The position numbers and the translations under genes were made by a program. A stretch of DNA of 10,377 nucleotides, taken from positions 1 to 10,377 of the forward strand of contig JAIOWW010000032.1 of assembly GCA_021741925.1 (NCBI GenBank), in the 5' to 3' direction. The notes below the pieces were generated by a model that was not told the origin of the DNA, made no database searches, and saw only the letters and a list, made by a program, of their open reading frames with translations. The DNA comes from Pontimonas sp. Lineage in GTDB: Bacteria > Actinomycetota > Actinomycetes > Actinomycetales > Microbacteriaceae. This document shows, one piece after another, positions 1 to 6,248 of this stretch (position 1 is the stretch's first letter; every line of letters starts with the position of its first letter).

Positions 1-417
1 GTCAATGATTCGCTGGCGACAAACCCTCAGGCGGGTGCAGCGGCACTGCGGTCGCTCTCTTCGCCTGGGATGGTCTGGATCGTGGGAGGGCAAGACCGCG
101 GAGTTGATTACCAGCCCCTGGTTGATCAGGTGGTGACCTCAAGACCTCGACACATTCTCGGGTTGCCAGCGAGCGGTGGGATGCTTCTTGGCCTCTTTCG
201 CGAGGCCCTCCAGAGCGCCGGCGTAGCGCAGGATGTCCTGCTCGAAGAGGTCCCTGACATGGCGGTGGCAGTGCGCAGAGCCCGCGAACTCGCTGGAGTG
301 GGAGATTATGTGGTGCTTTCCCCTGCAGCGCCGAGCTTTGGCCAGTACCGTGATTACCAACACCGGGCGGAAGATTTCCGCTCCCACATCGAGAGCACCC
401 GCAAGGAGAAACCATGA
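1..417 (+). CDS. Mur ligase C-terminal part, MurD/MurD2 type (5' end outside window)
   Basis: This is the C-terminal 138 residues of a UDP-MurNAc-L-Ala--glutamate ligase, a cytoplasmic ATP-dependent enzyme adding the second amino acid of the peptidoglycan stem. The frame is open from base 1 and ends at TGA 415-417. It begins with NDSLATNP, the counterpart of the MurD NDSKATNP motif, followed by VGGQDRGVDY, a central alpha/beta segment, and the closing pattern VVLSPAAPSFGQYRDYQHR. Canonical MurD usually has Lys in the first motif (SKATN), GGxxKG in the second and PACAS(M/F)D in the third. The Leu, Arg and APSFGQYRDY seen here instead resemble MurD2, the UDP-MurNAc-L-Ala--L-glutamate ligase described in Xanthomonas, which works with the epimerase MurL. 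Membership of the MurD superfamily is secure; L-Glu specificity is inference. Its stop overlaps the rph start by 4 bases (ATGA), so the two are probably co-transcribed. Confidence 0.85.
   Translation, partial: VNDSLATNPQAGAAALRSLSSPGMVWIVGGQDRGVDYQPLVDQVVTSRPRHILGLPASGGMLLGLFREALQSAGVAQDVLLEEVPDMAVAVRRARELAGVGDYVVLSPAAPSFGQYRDYQHRAEDFRSHIESTRKEKP
403..408 (+). promoter_or_regulatory. Shine-Dalgarno of rph
   Basis: AAGGAG sits 5 bases before the ATG at 414, inside the end of the Mur ligase gene. It supports the 414 start even though the start codon overlaps the upstream stop. Confidence 0.8.
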
Positions 418-1142
418 CCCGCGCTGATGGCCGACTGGCCAGTGAACTTCGCCCCGTCACGATCGAGCGTGGCTGGAGCGAGCAAGCCGAGGGGAGTGCT
501 CTGATCTCGTTCGGGAACACCAAAGTGCTGTGCACCGCGTCCTTCACCCCTGGAGTTCCGCGTTGGTTGAGCGGAAAAGGTCGAGGGTGGGTGACCGCCG
601 AGTACGGCATGCTTCCCCGATCCACCAATGACCGCATGGATCGTGAATCGGTCAAAGGCAAGATTGGTGGTCGCACTCACGAGATTTCGCGACTGATTGG
701 GCGTTCCTTGCGGGGAATTATTGACCTGAACCAGCTGGGCGAGAACACCATCGTCGTGGATTGCGATGTCTTGCAGGCTGATGGTGGAACCAGAACTGCG
801 GCCATTACGGGCGCCTATGTGGCGCTCGCGGATTCCCTCAGTTGGGCCATCGAGCACGGTCACGTCACGAAATCGGCGACGCCGCTACGTGACTCGGTGT
901 CGGCCATCAGTGTGGGAATTGTGGAGGGAACACCTCTCCTCGATTTGGCATACGTCGAAGACGTCTCAGCCGACACCGACATGAACGTCGTCGTCACCGG
1001 GAGGGGGTCCTTCGTCGAGGTCCAGGGCACCGCGGAAGGGACACCCTTCGAGCGTGGCGAACTTGACCGCTTGCTCGACTTGGCGCTGGCGGGAACGACA
1101 GAGCTTGCCCGCATACAACGAGAATCACTCGGGGTGTCGTGA
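414..1142 (+). CDS. rph: Ribonuclease PH
   Basis: RNase PH is a phosphate-dependent 3'-5' exoribonuclease that trims tRNA 3' ends and forms a hexamer in the cytoplasm. The 242-residue product matches the usual family length. Visible landmarks are RADGR near the N-terminus (3-7), the SALISFGNTKVLC core strand, the conserved GGRTHEISRLIGRSLR helix (85-100) carrying the phosphate-site arginine, and VVDCDVLQADGGTRTAAITG (114-133) with the GTR phosphate-binding loop. The start is ATG 414 with a good Shine-Dalgarno sequence. The gene overlaps both neighbours by 4 bases: ATGA with the Mur ligase, GTGA with rdgB. This indicates a translationally coupled operon. The rph-rdgB pairing is common in actinobacteria, where murI often lies upstream. 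Confidence 0.97.
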   Translation: MTRADGRLASELRPVTIERGWSEQAEGSALISFGNTKVLCTASFTPGVPRWLSGKGRGWVTAEYGMLPRSTNDRMDRESVKGKIGGRTHEISRLIGRSLRGIIDLNQLGENTIVVDCDVLQADGGTRTAAITGAYVALADSLSWAIEHGHVTKSATPLRDSVSAISVGIVEGTPLLDLAYVEDVSADTDMNVVVTGRGSFVEVQGTAEGTPFERGELDRLLDLALAGTTELARIQRESLGVS

Positions 1143-1717
1143 GCATGAGGGTTGTGGTGGGCACCAAGAATGCCCACAAAGTCCTCGAGTTGCAGCGCAT
1201 CTTGGAGGGGTTGATACCCGGGCTCGTCCTCGAGCCCTCCCCCGAGGATTCCCCCGTGGAGGACGGTGACACTTTCTCCGCTAATGCACTCATCAAGGCT
1301 CGAGCGGCGTTTAGGTCCACCGGACGCCCTGCGATTGCCGATGATTCAGGTCTCGAAGTTCGTTGGCTCCAGGGCAGACCCGGTATTTTCTCTGCTCGCT
1401 ATGCCGAGAGTGGAGTCGATGCAGACAACACGGCCAAAGTTCTTTCCGAGATGGCAGGAGTGGAGGATCGCGCTGCGGCGTTCGTCTGTGCCGCCGCCCT
1501 GGTTCACGAGGGTGGGGAAGTGGTCATCGAGAAGCGATGGGAGGGTTCACTCGCCCAGGAACCCGCGGGATCGGGTGGCTTTGGCTATGACCCTGTGTTC
1601 ATTCCCGATGGGTACTTGGTGACTTCGGCGGAGCTGACTGCGGAGGAAAAAGATTCGCTCTCGCATCGCGGCCAAGCCTTCCGGGCCCTCGCACCTGCGC
1701 TGGCGGCGCTGGGCTAG
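1139..1717 (+). CDS. rdgB: dITP/XTP pyrophosphatase (RdgB/HAM1 family)
   Basis: This house-cleaning enzyme hydrolyses non-canonical purine triphosphates (dITP, XTP, ITP) to monophosphates, keeping them out of DNA and RNA. The 192 residues are the normal size. Motifs in order: VVVGTKNAHKVLEL (5-18, substrate loop), DGDTFSANALIKA (42-54), AIADDSGLEV (65-74, catalytic Asp68/Asp69), PGIFSARYA (81-89), GSGGFGYDPVF (144-154), and SHR (175-177). The usual glutamate of the TFxENAxxKA motif is alanine (residue 48), a departure from most relatives I recall. The start is GTG 1139, overlapping the rph stop as GTGA; ATG 1145 two codons downstream is an alternative. The local Shine-Dalgarno sequence is weak, so expression probably depends on coupling to rph. 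Confidence 0.96.
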   Translation: MSMRVVVGTKNAHKVLELQRILEGLIPGLVLEPSPEDSPVEDGDTFSANALIKARAAFRSTGRPAIADDSGLEVRWLQGRPGIFSARYAESGVDADNTAKVLSEMAGVEDRAAAFVCAAALVHEGGEVVIEKRWEGSLAQEPAGSGGFGYDPVFIPDGYLVTSAELTAEEKDSLSHRGQAFRALAPALAALG

Positions 1718-1749
1718 ATTCTCCGCTCGTTTTTACCGGCTGCACGCGC

Positions 1750-1755
1750 TATGCT
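1750..1755 (+). promoter_or_regulatory. Candidate -10 element for rpsB
   Basis: TATGCT fits the actinobacterial TANNNT -10 consensus and lies 33 bases after the rdgB stop. It would start transcription near 1762, giving a leader of about 160 bases. No convincing -35 is seen; a T-run (1730-1734) lies upstream. The call rests on position and hexamer only. Confidence 0.35.
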
Positions 1756-1762
1756 GGGCGGG

Positions 1763-1780
1763 CGCAGAGTTCGCTCTGTG
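1763..1780 (+). promoter_or_regulatory. Hairpin with TTCG loop at the 5' end of the rpsB leader
   Basis: CGCAGAG (1763-1769) pairs with CTCTGTG (1774-1780) around a TTCG loop: 7 pairs including one G-U. If the TATGCT at 1750 is the -10, this hairpin is at the very 5' end of the mRNA, where such structures can protect it from decay. There is no T-tract after it, so it is not a terminator. Confidence 0.45.
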
Positions 1781-1795
1781 ACTTCGCGTGTCGAT

Positions 1796-1918
1796 CAAGG
1801 TTCACACCCGTCGGTCTCCACACAGTCTCTCCTCCGGGAGCTTTCTGTTGGGGTGCGGTGGTGGCCTCGGCACCAGGCTCACACAAAAGTGTGGGATAAA
1901 CCGAGAATAAAAGGAGAG
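1796..1918 (+). promoter_or_regulatory. Structured rpsB 5' leader with candidate anti-Shine-Dalgarno
   Basis: The leader before rpsB contains several short pairings: CTCC/GGAG around a TCCG loop (1829-1840), GGTGC/GCACC (1852-1856 with 1870-1874), CACAC/GTGTG around AAAA (1880-1893), and CTCGG/CCGAG (1866-1870 with 1901-1905). CTCTCCT at 1827-1833 is a perfect 7-base complement of the rpsB Shine-Dalgarno AGGAGAG (1912-1918). It shares bases with the 1829-1840 hairpin, so the two pairings exclude each other. S2 autoregulation through leader RNA is known in gammaproteobacteria. A comparable control here is inference, since no family model was tested. Confidence 0.35.
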
Positions 1919-1923
1919 CCGTC

Positions 1924-3015
1924 ATGGCTGCCGTCACCATTAGACAACTACTGGACGCTGGTGTTCACTTTGGACACCAGACCCGCCGCTGGAACCCGAA
2001 AGTCAAGCGCTTTATTCTGACCGAGCGCAGCGGTATTCACATCATCGACCTTCAGCAGTCTCTGGCCTACATTGACAAGGCTTACGACTTCATCAAGGAG
2101 ACCGTCGCGCACGGCGGAACCGTTCTGTTTGTGGGAACCAAGAAGCAGGCTCAGGAGTCTGTATCCGAGCAGGCAACCCGCGTGGGGCAGCCCTATGTGA
2201 ACGAGCGTTGGTTGGGTGGTCTTCTGACCAACTTCCAGACTGTGTCCAAGCGCCTGGGTCGCATGAAAGAGCTCGAAGAAATCGACTACGAGGACACCAC
2301 TCAGGGTTACACCAAGAAGGAACTGTTGCTCAAGAAGCGCGAGCTGACCAAGCTGCAGAAGTCCCTCGGCGGTATCCGCACTCTGCAGAAGGCTCCCAGC
2401 GCAATCTGGGTGATCGACCCCATTCGTGAGCACCTCGCGATTGATGAAGCCAAGAAGCTCGGCATTCCGGTCGTGGGAATCCTCGACTCGAACGCTGACC
2501 CCGATGACCTTCAGTACCCGATTCCCGGCAACGATGACGCTATCCGCTCCGTGGCTTTGCTCACCAAGGTGATCGCCGACGCTGTTGCGGAGGGCCTCAT
2601 TGAGCGCCACCAGAAGCCCGAAGCTGAGGGCAACGTCTCCGCAGTCGAGCCTCTCGCTGAATGGGAGCGCGAGCTCCTCGAACAGTCGGGTGAGGCTCCC
2701 GCTACGGCGACCGAGGCACCTGCCACAGCTGAGGCTTCGGCCGACAAGGCTCCTGCGGCCAAGAAGCCCGCGGCTAAGGCACCTGCGAAGGCTGCCGCAG
2801 CGAAGAAGCCTGCTGCTGCTAAGGCGCCCGCCACTAAGGCTCCTGCTGCTGCCAAGGCACCCGCAAAGAAGGCTCCTGCTAAGCCTGCTGCCAAGCCCGC
2901 GGCAGAGAAGAAGCCCGCCGCGAAGGCAACGACCACGAAGGCTGCGGCAGAGAAGAAGCCCGCCGCTAAGAAGGCACCGGCGAAAACTGCTGCCAAGCCT
3001 GCTGAGAAGAAGTAA
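1924..3015 (+). CDS. rpsB: 30S ribosomal protein S2 with long Ala/Pro/Lys-rich C-terminal tail
   Basis: S2 binds the back of the small subunit between head and body and is needed for assembly. Residues 1-255 are a standard S2: LLDAGVHFGHQTRRWNPKVK (9-28), the coiled-coil insertion around residues 105-145, and WVIDPIREHLAIDEAKKLGIPVVGILDSNADPD (162-194). After residue 256 comes a tail of about 107 residues, first acidic/Thr-rich, then made almost only of Ala, Pro and Lys. From 275 to 363 I count 26 Lys and 3 Glu, in repeats such as KKPAAK and KAPAK. E. coli S2 is 241 residues, so this protein is unusually long (363). AAGGAG before ATG 1924 sets the start. tsf follows after 11 bases, the classic rpsB-tsf operon. 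Confidence 0.98.
   Translation: MAAVTIRQLLDAGVHFGHQTRRWNPKVKRFILTERSGIHIIDLQQSLAYIDKAYDFIKETVAHGGTVLFVGTKKQAQESVSEQATRVGQPYVNERWLGGLLTNFQTVSKRLGRMKELEEIDYEDTTQGYTKKELLLKKRELTKLQKSLGGIRTLQKAPSAIWVIDPIREHLAIDEAKKLGIPVVGILDSNADPDDLQYPIPGNDDAIRSVALLTKVIADAVAEGLIERHQKPEAEGNVSAVEPLAEWERELLEQSGEAPATATEAPATAEASADKAPAAKKPAAKAPAKAAAAKKPAAAKAPATKAPAAAKAPAKKAPAKPAAKPAAEKKPAAKATTTKAAAEKKPAAKKAPAKTAAKPAEKK
2692..3012 (+). repeat. Low-complexity coding repeat: H1-like tail of S2
   Basis: This stretch encodes residues 257-363 of S2. It is an imperfect succession of short units reading AAKKP, AKAPA, AAEKKPAAK and similar. Codons vary between copies (gct, gcc, gca, gcg; aag throughout most copies), so the amino-acid pattern is better kept than the DNA repeat. 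This speaks for selection on composition rather than recent DNA slippage alone. The composition is like the C-terminal domain of histone H1 and of actinobacterial HU-type proteins. Confidence 0.85.
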
Positions 3016-3026
3016 GGGAGAGACCT

Positions 3027-3851
3027 ATGGCTGTGTCACTTGAAGACATTAAGAAGCTGCGCGAGCAGCTGGGGACCGGAATGGTCGACACCAAGAACGC
3101 CCTCGAAGAGGCCGGCGGAGACGTCGAGAAAGCCACGGAGATCCTCCGTCTCAAGGGCGCCAAAGGTAACGCAAAGCGTGCCGATCGTTCCACCAGTGAA
3201 GGACTCGTCATTGCTCACGAGGGTGACGGGGTTGCCTACTTGATGGAACTGGCCTGCGAGACTGACTTCGTTGCGAAGAACGACAAGTTTGTGAAGCTTG
3301 CCGACGACGTCTTGGCTGCGGTAGTCGCTGCGGGTGCCGACAGTGCAGAAGCAGCTTTGGCCGCTCCTGCGGGCTCTGGAACGGTCGCCAGCATGATCGA
3401 TGACCAGGCCGCGATTATTGGCGAAAAAGTCGAGCTTCGTCGTGTTTCGAAGCTCTCCGGTGAGAACTTCGCCGTATACCTGCACAAGACCAACAAGGAC
3501 TTGCCTCCCCAGGTTGGCGTCGTTGTTGCCTACTCGGGCAGCGATGCCGAGACCGCCCGCAGTGTTGCCCAACACATTTCGTTTGCCGACCCTCAGTACC
3601 TCTCCAAGGACGATGTTCCCGCCGAGGCTGTCGAGGCCGAGCGACGCATTGTGGAGGAGATCTCTCGCGGAGAAGGTAAGCCTGATGCGGCTCTGCCGAA
3701 AATTGTTGAAGGCCGTTTGGGGGCCTTCTTCAAGCAGGTTGCGCTTCTCGAGCAGGACTACGCGAGGGACAACAAACTCCAGATCAAGGCGGTCCTCGAG
3801 CAGGCTGGTCTGAGCGTGAGCGGTTTCGCACGCTTCCGCGTCGGTTCCTAG
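3027..3851 (+). CDS. tsf: Elongation factor Ts
   Basis: EF-Ts is the nucleotide exchange factor that releases GDP from EF-Tu. The 274 residues match the full-length family. The N-terminal UBA-like domain is clear (LREQLGTGMVDTKNALEEAGGD, 11-32), followed by the TDFVAKN motif (79-85), which contacts EF-Tu, and the core subdomains carrying AVYLH and QHISFADPQYL. ATG 3027 is preceded by GGGAG (3016-3020) with 6 bases spacing. It is in an operon with rpsB and is followed by a strong hairpin (3865-3902) that probably ends most transcripts. Confidence 0.98.
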   Translation: MAVSLEDIKKLREQLGTGMVDTKNALEEAGGDVEKATEILRLKGAKGNAKRADRSTSEGLVIAHEGDGVAYLMELACETDFVAKNDKFVKLADDVLAAVVAAGADSAEAALAAPAGSGTVASMIDDQAAIIGEKVELRRVSKLSGENFAVYLHKTNKDLPPQVGVVVAYSGSDAETARSVAQHISFADPQYLSKDDVPAEAVEAERRIVEEISRGEGKPDAALPKIVEGRLGAFFKQVALLEQDYARDNKLQIKAVLEQAGLSVSGFARFRVGS

Positions 3852-3864
3852 ATATCAACTCTCT

Positions 3865-3908
3865 CTTCGGGGGCGGTGGCCAGCGTGCCACTGCCCCCGA
3901 GGCGTTTC
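3865..3908 (+). terminator. Strong GC-rich hairpin after tsf, probable terminator
   Basis: A 16-pair stem (3865-3880 with 3887-3902, two G-U pairs) closes on the 6-base loop CAGCGT and is followed by a weak T-rich stretch (GTTTCTC). The stem is very stable but the T-tract is short, so it may terminate incompletely or stabilise the rpsB-tsf mRNA 3' end. It separates the rpsB-tsf unit from pyrH. Confidence 0.65.
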
Positions 3909-3916
3909 TCCCGCGC

Positions 3917-3922
3917 TACGCT
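3917..3922 (+). promoter_or_regulatory. Candidate -10 element for pyrH
   Basis: TACGCT (TANNNT) lies just after the tsf hairpin and 26 bases before the pyrH start, with a purine-rich Shine-Dalgarno GAGGAAAGG (3933-3941) between them. A promoter here would explain restarting transcription after the terminator-like hairpin. No clear -35 is seen. Confidence 0.35.
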
Positions 3923-3948
3923 AAGGGGCGCAGAGGAAAGGTGTAACT

Positions 3949-4656
3949 ATGCCCGAAGGCCGTCGTCGAGTACTTCTTAAACTTTCCGGTGAAGCATTTG
4001 GTGGGGGTTCTCTCGGAGTAAATCCTGACGTGGTAGCCGCCATCGCTCGCGAAATTGCGGAGGGCGCTAAGAAAGCCCAGGTTGCGGTGGTTGTCGGTGG
4101 AGGTAACTTCTTCCGAGGTGCGGAACTGAGCCAGCGCGGTATGGACCGCCGGCGAGCTGACTACATGGGAATGCTCGGTACCGTGATGAATGCTTTGGCC
4201 TTGCAGGACTTCTTGGAGCAAGCGGGCGCCCAAGTTCGCGTTCAGTCGGCTATTTCCATGACACAGGTCGCTGAGCCCTACATTCCCTTGCGAGCCATTC
4301 GACACCTCGAAAAAGGCCGTGTTGTGGTGTTTGGTGCGGGAGCTGGCTTGCCCTACTTCTCCACGGACACTGTTGCTGCTCAGCGCGCGCTGGAAATTCT
4401 GGCTGATGAGGTTCTGGTTGCGAAAAACGGTGTTGACGGTGTGTATACGAAGGATCCGAAAAAAGACCCGAGCGCCAAAAAGTACGACAAGCTGAGCTAC
4501 CAGGAAGCGCTCGTCCAGGGACTCAAAGTCGTGGACTCGACAGCTTTTAGCTTGTGCATGGATAACAAGATGCCGATGGTGGTGTTTGGTATGGAGCCTG
4601 CGGGCAACGTGACAAAAGCCATCGTGGGTAAGCGCATCGGCACTCTCGTGTCCTAG
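3949..4656 (+). CDS. pyrH: Uridylate kinase (UMP kinase)
   Basis: UMP kinase uses ATP to convert UMP to UDP in pyrimidine nucleotide synthesis. It belongs to the amino-acid-kinase fold family, forms a hexamer and is usually regulated by GTP and UTP. The 235-residue length is typical. Motifs: VLLKLSGEAFGG (8-19, phosphate-binding Lys11), VVVGGGNFFRG (47-57), the ADYMGMLGTVMNAL segment, AGLPYFSTDTVAAQRALE, and DGVYTKDPKKDP, where UMP kinases have their nucleotide-binding loop. It ends normally with GKRIGTLVS. ATG 3949 has a good Shine-Dalgarno sequence. frr follows 40 bases downstream, the conserved pyrH-frr pair. Confidence 0.98.
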   Translation: MPEGRRRVLLKLSGEAFGGGSLGVNPDVVAAIAREIAEGAKKAQVAVVVGGGNFFRGAELSQRGMDRRRADYMGMLGTVMNALALQDFLEQAGAQVRVQSAISMTQVAEPYIPLRAIRHLEKGRVVVFGAGAGLPYFSTDTVAAQRALEILADEVLVAKNGVDGVYTKDPKKDPSAKKYDKLSYQEALVQGLKVVDSTAFSLCMDNKMPMVVFGMEPAGNVTKAIVGKRIGTLVS

Positions 4657-4670
4657 AGGGCACCGCAAAC

Positions 4671-4688
4671 TAGACTGAGACCAAGGAG
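4671..4688 (+). promoter_or_regulatory. Candidate -10 and Shine-Dalgarno before frr
   Basis: TAGACT (4671-4676) is a good TANNNT hexamer 20 bases before frr, and AAGGAG (4683-4688) lies 8 bases before ATG 4697. The Shine-Dalgarno call is firm. The -10 is only suggestive, because a -35 is not recognisable and frr may simply be read from pyrH. Confidence 0.4.
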
Positions 4689-4696
4689 AAGAATCC

Positions 4697-5251
4697 ATGA
4701 TTGCTGACGTGCTCGCTGAGGCGAAAGAAAAGATGGCGAAAGCCCTCGACGTTGTTCACGAAGATTTCCAGACCGTCCGGACGGGTCGCGCAAACCCCGC
4801 GCTGTTCCAGAAGATTATGGTCGACTACTACGGTTCCCCCACCCCGTTGGCTCAGTTGGCCAGTCTGCAAAACCAGGAAGCCCGAACTCTCCTCGTCACG
4901 CCCTATGACAAGAGTGCTCTCAAAGAGATCGAGAAAGCCATCACCAATTTTCCCAACCTCGGCGCTAACCCCTCCAACGATGGAGACGTTATTCGCGTGA
5001 CGATGCCCGAGCTCACGGAAGAGCGCCGTAGGGAGTATGTGAAGATCGTGAAGCAGAAAGCCGAGGACGGTCGAGTCTCAGTGCGTAGCGTCCGCCGCAA
5101 AGCGATGGACGACTTGAGCGCTCTCACCTCCGAAGTGGGTGAAGATGAGGTTTCCCGGGCGGAGAAAGAGCTCGAGTCGATCACCAAGAACCACATCGAT
5201 TTGATTGAGGAAGCGCTGAAGAAGAAAGAAGCCGAGCTGCTCGAGGTCTAA
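4697..5251 (+). CDS. frr: Ribosome recycling factor
   Basis: RRF, together with EF-G, splits post-termination ribosomes. The 184-residue length is standard. Landmarks: EKMAKALDVVHEDFQTVRTGRANPALF (12-38) of the long helical domain I, the VDYYGSPTPLAQLASL hinge and domain II start, LLVTPYDKSALKEIEKAI, NPSNDGDVIRVTMPELTEERRREYVK, and the closing helix rich in Lys/Glu. The stop TAA (5249-5251) shares its last base with the cdsA ATG (TAATG), which implies translational coupling. Confidence 0.98.
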   Translation: MIADVLAEAKEKMAKALDVVHEDFQTVRTGRANPALFQKIMVDYYGSPTPLAQLASLQNQEARTLLVTPYDKSALKEIEKAITNFPNLGANPSNDGDVIRVTMPELTEERRREYVKIVKQKAEDGRVSVRSVRRKAMDDLSALTSEVGEDEVSRAEKELESITKNHIDLIEEALKKKEAELLEV

Positions 5252-6198
5252 TGAGCGAGAGTTCGTCATCGAAGAAGAAGTTTGATCCTGCTCACGTAGG
5301 CGCTGAAGCGCTGGAGCACCTCGAAGCTGCGGTGTCCGAGCTTGAGGAGCAGGTCCGGGATGTTAACGCCCGCATCGATAAGCGTGCCGGACGCCCATTG
5401 TGGCAAGCGATTGTCTTTGGGTTGCTTCTCGGTGGGGTTTTCGTAGGGACCCTGTTCTGGTTAGTGGAACTGTTCGTCCTCTTTGTGACAGCCCTGGTCG
5501 TGTTTGCGGTCCTGGAGCTAGCCGGAGCCCTCACCGTCAAGGGTCGGCTGCGCTCGCGCTGGCCTCTCGTCATCGTCTCGGCGACGATGGTTCCCTTGGC
5601 TGCGCTCTTTGGCCCTGAAGGTCAACTCTGGTCGCTGGTGGGGGCGATCATTCTCGCTATCGTCATCCGATCAGGACGAGCACTGCTCCAACCTGATTCG
5701 CGGGCGACGACACTGCCCGACATTGGTGTTGCCGTCATGGTGCTGGCCTACATTCCTTTCCTGGCAGGCTTTGCCGTCAGCGTAGCCACCAGCCCAGGAG
5801 GTGTGTGGTGGCTCTTTGCAGGTGTAGTCATCGTGGTCTGCGTGGATGTGGGCGCCTACGCCACCGGGCTGAGTTTCGGGAAGACACCCCTGGCGCCCAG
5901 GATTTCGCCCAAGAAAACCTGGGAAGGCTTTGTGGGGTCACTGCTGGCCGCTCTTGTTGCGGGAGTCTTGTTGGGCGTTCTAGTTCTTGGGCTGGCGTGG
6001 TGGGTCGGGGTGCTTCTCGGAGCAGTCCTCCTGGGTTCGGCAACGCTCGGGGATCTTGTGGAATCGCTCATCAAGCGAGACTTGGGTATCAAAGACATTT
6101 CGTCCTGGCTCCCTGGACACGGTGGGTTCCTCGATCGACTTGACTCCATGCTGCCTTCGATGGCGATGCTTTTCGTCATGTTCCAGATTTTTGGCTAG
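5251..6198 (+). CDS. cdsA: Phosphatidate cytidylyltransferase (CDP-diacylglycerol synthase)
   Basis: CdsA makes CDP-diacylglycerol from phosphatidate and CTP, the branch point for phospholipid synthesis, including phosphatidylinositol in actinobacteria. The 315-residue protein has a soluble N-terminal stretch (1-50) with a short predicted coiled coil (ALEHLEAAVSELEEQV), then several hydrophobic segments from about 52 to 265. Active-site landmarks are DVGAYATG (199-206), SPKKTWEGFVGS (219-230), and the family signature ESLIKRDLGIKD...LPGHGGFLDRLDS (271-299) with its conserved Asp residues. It is coupled to frr by a 1-base overlap. The N-terminal extension before the first membrane segment is longer than in E. 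coli CdsA, but actinobacterial homologues often have one. Confidence 0.95.
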   Translation: MSESSSSKKKFDPAHVGAEALEHLEAAVSELEEQVRDVNARIDKRAGRPLWQAIVFGLLLGGVFVGTLFWLVELFVLFVTALVVFAVLELAGALTVKGRLRSRWPLVIVSATMVPLAALFGPEGQLWSLVGAIILAIVIRSGRALLQPDSRATTLPDIGVAVMVLAYIPFLAGFAVSVATSPGGVWWLFAGVVIVVCVDVGAYATGLSFGKTPLAPRISPKKTWEGFVGSLLAALVAGVLLGVLVLGLAWWVGVLLGAVLLGSATLGDLVESLIKRDLGIKDISSWLPGHGGFLDRLDSMLPSMAMLFVMFQIFG

Positions 6199-6235
6199 AC
6201 CGGCAGTCCACCCGGGTTTTTAGCGCAGGGGCTGG

Positions 6236-6248
6236 CAGAATGAGCCCG
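6236..6248 (+). promoter_or_regulatory. Candidate leaderless promoter for the DivIVA-repeat gene
   Basis: CAGAAT (6236-6241), a near match to TANNNT, is followed by 6 bases and then the GTG at 6248. Transcription would therefore begin at or next to the start codon. No Shine-Dalgarno sequence lies at a usable distance (AGGGG at 6228-6231 is too far). Leaderless mRNAs are common in actinobacteria; here this is inferred from spacing alone. Confidence 0.35.

Noticed and set aside
354..863. Antisense open frame of 169 codons across the rph start
   Set aside because: It lies wholly opposite the Mur ligase/rph genes, which have strong family motifs; its product is low-complexity Arg/Gly/Ser and has no recognisable motif or ribosome site.
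1697..1734. GCGC...GCGC hairpin plus T-run after rdgB as a terminator
   Set aside because: The stem is only 4 pairs and the TTTTT (1730-1734) lies 20 bases after it, so it does not form a normal terminator.
1751..2020. Plus-strand frame running through the rpsB leader into rpsB
   Set aside because: Starts at an ATG that is part of the likely -10 hexamer, has no ribosome site, and overlaps the start of rpsB out of frame.
1948..2610. Antisense open frame of 220 codons within rpsB
   Set aside because: It mirrors the S2 coding region codon structure; long antisense frames are expected in GC-rich genes, and no motif or ribosome site supports it.
6200..6221. CCGG...CCGG hairpin followed by TTTTT after cdsA as a terminator
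   Set aside because: Only 4 pairs with an 8-base loop; it could weakly attenuate, but it is too slight to call.
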